This document shows, one piece after another, positions 1 through 5,028 of a stretch of 5,028 nt of DNA. The stretch spans positions 1-5,028 of the forward strand of contig CALMPB010000457.1 in the NCBI GenBank assembly GCA_937871985.1, given 5' to 3'. How positions within the stretch are numbered: position 1 is the stretch's first letter; every line of letters begins with the position of its first letter. The stretch is from an uncultured Burkholderiaceae bacterium (GTDB lineage Bacteria > Pseudomonadota > Gammaproteobacteria > Burkholderiales > Burkholderiaceae). Made by a program: the position numbers and the translations under genes. Under the pieces are notes generated by a model. That model was not told where the DNA came from. It did not search any database and saw nothing but the letters and a program-made list of their open reading frames with translations.

Positions 1-2
1 AA

Positions 3-148
3 GGTTGGAAGACCGGCGTCTTTGGAAACCGGCGTGCGCGAACGCACCCTCGCCAAGACCCGCCCATAGGGACGTGCAGAGGCGTTCGGACGTGAAAATG
101 CCGCCTGAGCGGCGGCGGTCCGCCAAAGACATTGCCGGCTTCCAAACC
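3..148. repeat. Long-range interrupted inverted repeat enclosing short hairpins (candidate structured RNA or DNA element)
   Basis: The left arm (3-25) and right arm (123-148) are complementary over 22 Watson-Crick pairs in four blocks: 3-6 with 145-148, 7-11 with 139-143, 13-17 with 134-138, and 18-25 with 123-130. They are broken only by bulges at A12, A144 and 131-133. The enclosed segment contains a 5-bp hairpin at 34-47 (GTGCG, loop CGAA, CGCAC) and another at 100-113 (GCCGC, loop CTGA, GCGGC). A weaker 3-bp hairpin lies at 83-92. The segment is GC-rich (41 of 60 bases at 61-120), unlike the first gene. The pattern suggests a folded multi-branch RNA or a mobile structured DNA repeat. The paired positions contain no G:U pairs, so the strand cannot be decided. 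From memory, similar sequence recurs in Pseudomonas genomes, where it is sometimes mis-annotated as short proteins; I could not check this. The C4 antisense RNA family is one candidate to test, not an identification. Confidence 0.6.
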
Positions 149-151
149 GGG

Positions 152-169
152 CTACCGGTGGTGCGGTAG
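152..169. other. Perfect 6-bp hairpin flanking the structured element
   Basis: CTACCG (152-157) pairs with CGGTAG (164-169) around the 6-nt loop GTGGTG. The run GTGGGGGGAG follows rather than a T-tract, so on the plus strand this is not an intrinsic terminator. It lies 3 nt beyond the long stem and probably belongs to the same element. Its function is unknown. Confidence 0.45.
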
Positions 170-263
170 TGGGGGGAGTATACGGGAAGGGAGAACGCGA
201 TTTCGACTGGAGGACAAATTCGCTACAGAAAGAGGTTACTCATAACAAGGCTGGGCTTCCACT

Positions 264-292
264 TTGGACCCATTGCTGCCGTCACCGATTAT
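264..292 (+). promoter_or_regulatory. Weak sigma70-type promoter candidate for the two-gene module
   Basis: TTGGAC (264-269) and GATTAT (287-292) are separated by exactly 17 nt. They match the -35 and -10 consensus at 3 and 4 of 6 positions. This is the best-spaced pair I found in the 200 nt before the first gene. It would give a leader of about 75 nt. Pairs this weak occur by chance, so the real promoter may be elsewhere or use another sigma factor. Confidence 0.2.
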
Positions 293-362
293 TCACGGAA
301 GAGTAATATCAGGTAACGAGATGCACATAAGTAGTTGTTCTGAGACCATCTAACTAGTTCCT

Positions 363-367
363 AGGAG
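363..367 (+). promoter_or_regulatory. Shine-Dalgarno of the ABC ATPase gene
   Basis: AGGAG sits 5 nt before ATG 373 and supports that start. It lies partly inside the palindrome TCCTAGGA (359-366), so a protein bound there, or a local RNA fold, could mask it. The second gene has no comparable site, so translation initiation is set up differently for the two proteins. Confidence 0.75.
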
Positions 368-372
368 CGGGC

Positions 373-2529
373 ATGAAGCTGAATGTAGATTTGAAGAACT
401 GCTATGGCATAAGCGAATTGAAGCACTGTTTCGATTTCACTACTAACAGCGGCTACGCCATCTACGCGCCGAACGGCTTCATGAAGACGTCCCTGTCTAA
501 AACCTTCGACGATCACGCCAAGGGTAAAGAATCGGAAGATTTGATCTTCCCGGACAGAATCACCACAAGAGAGCTGACAGATGGAAATGGGGCGAACATC
601 GCGGCAGAATCCATTTTTGTCATAGAACCCTACAACCAAGATTTTTCATCGGACCGAACCTCTCTTCTATTAGTAAATTCGGCGATAAAAAAGCACTATG
701 ACGATGCGTTGGAGCAAATCTCAGAGAAACAGGCTGCCTTGTTTAGTAAGCTGAAACAACTCTCAGGTTTGACGGGGCGCACTAACACACCGGAAGCGGA
801 ATTCCTGAAGGTATTCGGCTCAAAAAGTGTTGGTGAATTGCTTGAGGCTCTGGAAGAGATCGTTGCTCAAACTCAGCCTGCCAAGTTAGCTGATCTGGTC
901 TACGGCGAAATCTTCAACGATAAAACTCTCGCATTGCTTGAATCAGGAACAATCAAGGATCAGCTAGAAGAATACATCCAGCGCTACAACGATCTTGTTT
1001 CCAAATCAGATGTTCTCAGCAAGCAGTTCAACCACTACAGCGCAGGAACTGTGAACAAGCAGCTTAGTGAAAACGGCTTCTTCGCGGCGAAGCACACTAT
1101 CAACCTCCACACCAAGGGCGGGAAGCAAGAGATCACTTCAACGGCTGAGTTGACACAGAAGATTGAAGATGAGCGCCAGAAGATTTTTACAGACAAAGAT
1201 CTTGCAGGAAAATTCGATGCGATCGACAAGAAAATTCAGAACGCCGAGCTAAGGAAATTTCGCGATTACCTTTTTGATAACCAAGAAATTTTACCTGAAC
1301 TCAAAAATTTCAAGCAACTACAGAAAAACGTTTGGATTGCATACCTTGTGAACCAGAAAGATCTCTACGATCTGTTCTTGGCTCAGTACAAAGCAGGAAA
1401 AGTCACGATAGAGGCGGCAATAACGCAGGCACGGGAAGAGCGAACCGATTGGGAACAGGTCGTTGCGACGTTCAATAAACGATTTTTCGTGCCTTTCAAA
1501 ATGTCCGTCTCCAATCAGGAAGACGTTATTTTGAAAGGAAGCAAACCCACTGTCACCTTCAAATTCTATGATGGTGAGCGGGAAGGGGACGTTCCTCGTG
1601 ACTCTTTGTTGAACGTGCTTAGTCAGGGAGAGAAGCGGGCACTGTACATCTTGAACATTCTATTTGAGATCCAGTCTAGACAAAAACAGGGCGGAATAAC
1701 AATTCTCTTGGTGGATGACATTGCGGACTCGTTTGACTACAAGAACAAATACGCGATCATTGAATATCTGAAGGACATAAGCGACTCAGGGAATTTCCAC
1801 TGTATTTTCCTGTCGCACAATTTTGATTTCTACCGAAGCATAAGCGGTCGACTCAACTTGCGACGTGAATGCAAGCTCATGGCTTTCAAGAGCGGTAGAA
1901 CCCTCACGTTAGGACAAGAGAGATATCAGAACAATCCATTCATGTTCTGGAGGAACAATCTGCATGACCCATCGTGCTGCATATCGGCTATCCCTTTTGT
2001 TCGAAATCTTGCCGAATACTGCGGTCATGATGCAGACTACTTGACATTGACCTCGCTTCTTCACGTCAAGGCGGACACGGACGCGATTACGCTTGACGAA
2101 CTATGCATGATCTACAAGAGAATATTGACCGATAAGGCAGCACTGGTTCTCGAGCCGCCTGACAGGACCGTAATTGACGTTCTCATGCAAGAGGCCGAGG
2201 CAGTATCTGCTGGAGCAGATGAGCATATTGAATTGGAGAGGAAAATTGTGATTTCCATTGCCATACGTTTGCTTGCTGAAAGGCACATGATCAGACGCAT
2301 CAACAATCAGGCATTTATTGACAGCATTACCAAGAATCAAACGATAGGTCTTTTGAAAGAGTACAAAAGGGCAGGGCACGGTACGCCAAAAGAAATAGAG
2401 ATTCTGGAACAGGTGAACCTCATGACACCAGAAAATATTCACTTGAATTCGTTTATGTATGAGCCAATACTTGATATGGGGTCTTCTCACTTAAGGGCTC
2501 TATATTTAGAAATGAAGGCCCTTGCCTAG
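373..2529 (+). CDS. ABC/SMC-like AAA family ATPase with C-terminal effector or sensor domain, probable phage-defence protein
   Basis: A 718-residue soluble ATPase of the ABC/SMC class (PrrC/RloC/AAA_13-like in layout). Visible motifs are a variant Walker A, APNGFMKTS (residues 32-40), with both usual glycines replaced (A32, M37) but N34, G35, K38 and T39 kept. There is also a Q-loop-like YNQDF (87-91), the ABC signature LSQGE (416-420), Walker B ILLVDD (444-449) with Asp449 at the usual catalytic Glu position, a DSFD D-loop (452-455) and the H-loop His482. Residues about 100-370 are a helical, partly coiled-coil insertion, as in SMC-like proteins. Residues about 518-718 form an extra C-terminal domain with conserved-looking strings such as IPFVRNLAEY (540-549), IRLLAERHM (631-639) and ENIHLNSFMYEPILD (687-701). 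From memory, these and the APNGxMKTS motif recur in a widespread bacterial family annotated only as AAA family ATPase, so the glycine changes look like a family trait rather than decay. The start is supported by AGGAG 5 nt upstream and by the N-terminal 'NCYGI' string. GC is lower than in the next gene. A defence role is inferred from architecture and neighbour; the biochemical activity is unknown. Confidence 0.88.
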   Translation: MKLNVDLKNCYGISELKHCFDFTTNSGYAIYAPNGFMKTSLSKTFDDHAKGKESEDLIFPDRITTRELTDGNGANIAAESIFVIEPYNQDFSSDRTSLLLVNSAIKKHYDDALEQISEKQAALFSKLKQLSGLTGRTNTPEAEFLKVFGSKSVGELLEALEEIVAQTQPAKLADLVYGEIFNDKTLALLESGTIKDQLEEYIQRYNDLVSKSDVLSKQFNHYSAGTVNKQLSENGFFAAKHTINLHTKGGKQEITSTAELTQKIEDERQKIFTDKDLAGKFDAIDKKIQNAELRKFRDYLFDNQEILPELKNFKQLQKNVWIAYLVNQKDLYDLFLAQYKAGKVTIEAAITQAREERTDWEQVVATFNKRFFVPFKMSVSNQEDVILKGSKPTVTFKFYDGEREGDVPRDSLLNVLSQGEKRALYILNILFEIQSRQKQGGITILLVDDIADSFDYKNKYAIIEYLKDISDSGNFHCIFLSHNFDFYRSISGRLNLRRECKLMAFKSGRTLTLGQERYQNNPFMFWRNNLHDPSCCISAIPFVRNLAEYCGHDADYLTLTSLLHVKADTDAITLDELCMIYKRILTDKAALVLEPPDRTVIDVLMQEAEAVSAGADEHIELERKIVISIAIRLLAERHMIRRINNQAFIDSITKNQTIGLLKEYKRAGHGTPKEIEILEQVNLMTPENIHLNSFMYEPILDMGSSHLRALYLEMKALA

Positions 2530-2613
2530 ACGGATCATATCCCCACGCTCTCGATCAGTGGGCCATCAAGAACGGTCGCATCACAGGATTATCAGCTCAC
2601 CCTTTTCGAATAT
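2530..2613 (+). other. 84-nt intergenic gap, stop-free in the frame of both genes, without Shine-Dalgarno
   Basis: The gap is 28 sense codons long and in the same frame as both flanking genes, so only the TAG at 2527-2529 separates the two reading frames. There is no in-frame ATG, GTG or TTG before ATG 2614. The 15 nt before that ATG (ending TTTTCGAATAT) contain no purine-rich ribosome site. A weak hairpin, CCCAC (2542-2546) with GTGGG (2558-2562), has an 11-nt loop and no T-tract. I see no convincing promoter or terminator, which favours co-transcription. Confidence 0.6.
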
Positions 2614-4920
2614 ATGGCGTCAGACTACAAATTACCCATGCCCACCTTTGCCGTACAGGCGTATCACGTCGATTTCGCGCTCCATACACTAGGATGGAAA
2701 GCCTTTCAGGACCTATGCGCTCAGGTCATGGAGGAAGAATTGGAGACTACAGTCTCGGTGTACCGCGAGGCGCAAGACGGTGGCCAGGATGCAGTGTTCC
2801 TCGCGAAAAATCCCGACGGTCTCACGGTGGTAGGAACGGTCCAATGCAAGTTCTCTAGCAAACCTGAACAACGCCTACGGCCATCGGACATCACCAGCGA
2901 ACTCAAACATGTAGAACAGCTTGTCGCCAAGCAGATGGCGAGTGTTTACTACTTCATCACAAGCATGGGGGTGGACGCTGATGTAGCGCGAGAGGTTCGC
3001 GAACGCTTATCCGCTCTTGGCGTAAGGGAACCGCACGCTGTGGGAAAGGAGTGGTTACTCGGCAAAATAAAGGCGAGCCCGCGCTTAAGAGCCCTGGTTC
3101 CGCGAGTCTATGGACTAGGCGACCTCTCGACCATTCTTGATGAACGGTGCGCTGCCCAGACACTAGCGTTGTTGGGCGACCACCGCAAGGCTCTCAACGT
3201 GTACGTTCCGACGGCACCACATCGAACCGCGGTGGACGTCCTGGCACGGCACAAACTGGTCCTCCTTCTGGGTGCACCAGCAACAGGAAAGTCCACCTTG
3301 GCAGCCATCCTTGCCATGATGGCTGTCGACAAGAACGAGGTACAGGTATTTAAGTGCGATGGCCCTATTGAACTGAAGCAGCACTGGAATCCCAACGATA
3401 ACAAGCGTCTATTCTGGGTTGACGACGCTTTCGGCGCAAACTTGCTGATGCCGGAGTACGTCAACGCTTGGATCGAGTTCATGCCAAAACTCAAGACGGC
3501 GCTTGACCAAGGATGCCATTTCATCCTGACGTCCCGGACGCACATCTGGAACGACGCTCAGCCCCGCCTTGGCTCAAGAAATCATCCACTCCTAACGAAA
3601 AATGGCGCCATTGTCGATGTTGGCTCCCTGACTCAATCGGAGCGAGAGCAAATTCTCTACAATCATTTGAAGGCAGGAAGCCAACCGCTTGACTGGAAGA
3701 CCAAGATCAAAGAATACCTGCCGCAACTGTCGGCAGCGCATGGCTTGCTGCCGGAGCTGGCGCGGCGTCTTGGCGACAAGGACTATACCGGGAACATTAG
3801 CCAGCTTCCTGACGATTTGCTGCGCTTTATCGCTTGCCCACAGGAGTTCCTGGTACAGACATTCAAGGAGCTGTCGCCCGAGCAACAAGCTGCGCTCACA
3901 CTGGTGTTCCTTGCGCGGTCCCGTCTGCCGGTTCACCTACTACCTGAAGGTGAAGCTACGTTGGTCGCAACGAGTTATGGCGTGACGAAGGCCAATATGA
4001 CTCAAGCTCTAATTCAGCTCGAGGGTTCCTTCGTCATCCGTCGAAAAGATGGGGATAAGGAATACTGGGCATTTTGGCACCCGACCTTTGCCGATGCCAT
4101 CAGCGCGATTCTGAGTAAACGACCTGACCTGATCGACGTCTATGTGCGAGGCGCTCGACTTGACACGCTTCTCACCGAGGTGGTTTGCGAAGGGGCCCCT
4201 CCTGTCCGTGATGCAGTGGTCGTCCCTTTCAGCAGCAGTGAAGCGCTTATCGGACGGCTGCTTGAAACCCCTGATGAAGGGAGTGCGAACGAACAGCTAT
4301 TTGAATTCCTGAACCGTCGACTTCCTAAGGATTTGATGGGGCAGGTCTTGGAGCGGGCACCCGATTTTCTGGGACGCCAAGGTGAACATTCGTTCTGGCA
4401 GCGCCTTAGAAATAGGGAAGAAGTACACCTACGTGCGACTGCCTACAAAATGGGGGTACTCAACGAGGCAGTTCGCTCAGCAACAGTAACCATGCTAGAG
4501 GATGAAGCACTATATTCGTTTGACGCATCTTTCGTGCAGGACGATAGTATTCTTGCAATGTTCCGACCTTCGGAACTAATGCACCTTACGGCTGGCCTTT
4601 TGGCCAAACTAGATACGGAAATTGGGGAGAAGATTGAAAAATGCCGAGACCGGGCAGACCCGGATGGCGATATTGACAGCCAGTTCGAAGAAATCTCAGA
4701 TTTTCTCGACGACATCCGATACTTGGTAGAGGCTAGCAAGGTTTTCGAATCGAAGCACGACGAACTGAACGCTATTTTGGATCAAGCCAAGAAAGACGTA
4801 GAGGCCAAGAAGTCGAACGACGAAGACGAGGACGAGGACAGCTTCTTCAACAGCGTTCCCCGCGCTGTACAACGTGAGCAGCATGGGGGCCGTTCTATCT
4901 TCAGTGACGTTGACGAATAG
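2614..4920 (+). CDS. Mrr-like PD-(D/E)xK nuclease fused to nSTAND3-type NTPase, probable phage-defence effector
   Basis: A 768-residue nuclease-STAND fusion. The N-terminal restriction-endonuclease-like domain (about 20-165) has the Mrr-type pattern: helix FQDLCAQVMEEEL (31-43), then GGQD with Asp59, then VQCK (76-79) giving a Q-x-K motif with Lys79. After the linker VYGLGDLSTILDER (165-178) comes the NTPase: Walker A GAPATGKST (220-228), Walker B LFWVDDAFG (266-274) with the DDxxG form typical of nSTAND3, and the sensor-like FILTSR (303-308). Residues about 340-500 are helical and end in a winged-helix-like segment with FWHPTFADAI (487-496), as in other STAND proteins. The remaining region to 768 is helical with no TPR or other repeat I can recognise. 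It ends in an acidic tail (736-742, alternating Asp and Glu). Catalytic residues of both domains look intact. STAND proteins generally oligomerise on sensing a trigger; the nuclease would then cut DNA. That mode is known for Avs proteins and is inferred here. At 768 residues it is much shorter than Avs proteins. The ATG is chosen as the first in-frame start, but it lacks a Shine-Dalgarno; ATG 2638 is the next option and also lacks one. Confidence 0.9.
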   Translation: MASDYKLPMPTFAVQAYHVDFALHTLGWKAFQDLCAQVMEEELETTVSVYREAQDGGQDAVFLAKNPDGLTVVGTVQCKFSSKPEQRLRPSDITSELKHVEQLVAKQMASVYYFITSMGVDADVAREVRERLSALGVREPHAVGKEWLLGKIKASPRLRALVPRVYGLGDLSTILDERCAAQTLALLGDHRKALNVYVPTAPHRTAVDVLARHKLVLLLGAPATGKSTLAAILAMMAVDKNEVQVFKCDGPIELKQHWNPNDNKRLFWVDDAFGANLLMPEYVNAWIEFMPKLKTALDQGCHFILTSRTHIWNDAQPRLGSRNHPLLTKNGAIVDVGSLTQSEREQILYNHLKAGSQPLDWKTKIKEYLPQLSAAHGLLPELARRLGDKDYTGNISQLPDDLLRFIACPQEFLVQTFKELSPEQQAALTLVFLARSRLPVHLLPEGEATLVATSYGVTKANMTQALIQLEGSFVIRRKDGDKEYWAFWHPTFADAISAILSKRPDLIDVYVRGARLDTLLTEVVCEGAPPVRDAVVVPFSSSEALIGRLLETPDEGSANEQLFEFLNRRLPKDLMGQVLERAPDFLGRQGEHSFWQRLRNREEVHLRATAYKMGVLNEAVRSATVTMLEDEALYSFDASFVQDDSILAMFRPSELMHLTAGLLAKLDTEIGEKIEKCRDRADPDGDIDSQFEEISDFLDDIRYLVEASKVFESKHDELNAILDQAKKDVEAKKSNDEDEDEDSFFNSVPRAVQREQHGGRSIFSDVDE
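4819..4839 (+). repeat. Acidic low-complexity codons in the C-terminal tail of the nuclease-STAND protein
   Basis: Seven consecutive GAC/GAA/GAG codons encode alternating Asp and Glu at residues 736-742, just after a Lys-rich stretch (AKKDVEAKK, 725-733). The GA-rich coding repeat may vary in length by slippage. The tail is probably disordered. It could mimic nucleic acid or hold the nuclease inactive, but that is speculation. Confidence 0.6.
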
Positions 4921-4922
4921 TC

Positions 4923-4960
4923 TCTGCCCAGCTGTAGGCTGTATCAGCAGAATAATAGTT
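4923..4960 (+). terminator. Weak terminator-like hairpin after the module
   Basis: TCTGC (4923-4927) pairs with GCAGA (4947-4951), and inside it CAGC (4929-4932) pairs with GCTG (4938-4941) around the loop TGTAG. ATAATAGTTT follows in place of a true T-tract. The position, 3 nt after the stop codon, fits a terminator, but the stem is interrupted and the tail poor. A Rho-dependent end or readthrough is equally possible. Confidence 0.25.
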
Positions 4961-5028
4961 TCGGACTGAAAGTTCGCCGTCGTCTGATTAGAAAATTTGT
5001 AGTCTGACACCATATTTTACTGGTGGGC
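4961..5028. other. Non-coding right edge with short repeats
   Basis: No gene is visible. The hexamer GTCTGA occurs at 4982-4987 and 5002-5007. CACCA (5008-5012) pairs with TGGTG (5021-5025) around an 8-nt AT-rich loop, 5 bp only. Both are weak and may be chance. The sequence ends before any further element can be recognised. Confidence 0.3.

Larger units (their letters stand above)
170..372 (+). other. Non-coding leader between the structured element and the ATPase gene
   Basis: About 200 nt of AT-richer sequence with no supportable gene. It contains the weak promoter candidate and a possible 10-codon mini-ORF at 321-353 (ATG to TAA, with AGG 7 nt before the ATG). Two abutting 8-bp palindromes, AACTAGTT (352-359) and TCCTAGGA (359-366), lie next to the start of the ATPase gene. 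A good part of the control of this module probably lies here, but no known operator family is recognised. Confidence 0.5.

Noticed and set aside
2..169. Plus-strand frame open from the left edge to TAG 167-169 (55 codons), and stop-free reverse frames over 1-150
   Set aside because: The translation is Arg/Pro-rich with no recognisable domain, and several frames are open at once because the sequence is GC-rich and self-complementary. Structure, not coding, best explains it.
2101..2490. Reverse-strand ORF of 129 codons inside the ATPase gene
   Set aside because: Antisense shadow of the conserved-looking C-terminal domain; no domain seen.
3108..3545. Reverse-strand ORF of 145 codons inside the nuclease-STAND gene
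   Set aside because: Covers the complement of the Walker A and B region, which is clearly coding on the plus strand; composition is low-complexity Ser/Arg/Ala.
4696..5013. Reverse-strand ORF of 105 codons overlapping the end of the nuclease-STAND gene
   Set aside because: It lies mostly antisense to a well-supported gene, has no recognisable domain, and its hydrophobic Leu/Val run is simply the complement of the acidic tail codons.
5008..5025. CACCA/TGGTG hairpin at the right edge as a terminator
   Set aside because: Only 5 bp with an 8-nt loop and followed by GGGC, not a T-tract.
1..5028. CRISPR array, tRNA, transposase or retron reverse transcriptase
   Set aside because: No regularly spaced repeats, no cloverleaf with a CCA-type end, and no transposase or RT motifs in either large protein. 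The left structured element has no RT gene nearby to suggest a retron RNA.

Overview
The window looks like part of a bacterial accessory or defence region from a Gram-negative host. A pseudomonad is my best guess, but a weak one. It rests on the GC-rich left edge, on my recollection of similar left-edge sequence in Pseudomonas genomes, and on mixed GC content typical of acquired DNA in a GC-rich host. No ribosomal, tRNA, integrase or transposase gene is visible to fix the taxonomy.

Layout: (1) Positions 1-169 hold a GC-rich, highly self-complementary, apparently non-coding element. A 22-bp interrupted long-range stem encloses several short hairpins, and a separate 6-bp hairpin follows. (2) Positions 170-372 are a lower-GC leader with a weak promoter candidate, two abutting 8-bp palindromes and a good Shine-Dalgarno for the first gene. 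(3) Positions 373-2529 encode a 718-residue ABC/SMC-like ATPase of the 'APNGxMKTS' type. It has a long helical insertion between the ATPase halves and a roughly 200-residue C-terminal domain that could be an RNase (HEPN-like) effector or a sensor. (4) Positions 2530-2613 are an 84-nt gap with no Shine-Dalgarno for the next gene. (5) Positions 2614-4920 encode a 768-residue protein with an N-terminal Mrr-like PD-(D/E)xK nuclease, a central nSTAND3-type NTPase with winged-helix-like region, and a helical C-terminal region ending in a Glu/Asp tail. (6) Positions 4921-5028 are non-coding, with one weak terminator-like hairpin.

The two genes share a strand, are closely spaced, and show no clear promoter or terminator between them, so they are probably co-transcribed. 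Both protein architectures are typical of anti-phage immunity. The likely picture is a two-gene module: an ABC ATPase that senses or licenses, plus a nuclease-STAND effector that degrades DNA when triggered. This resembles the ATPase-plus-nuclease logic of Septu or PARIS, but with a different effector. I do not recognise it as a named system. It could also be two independent defence genes side by side.
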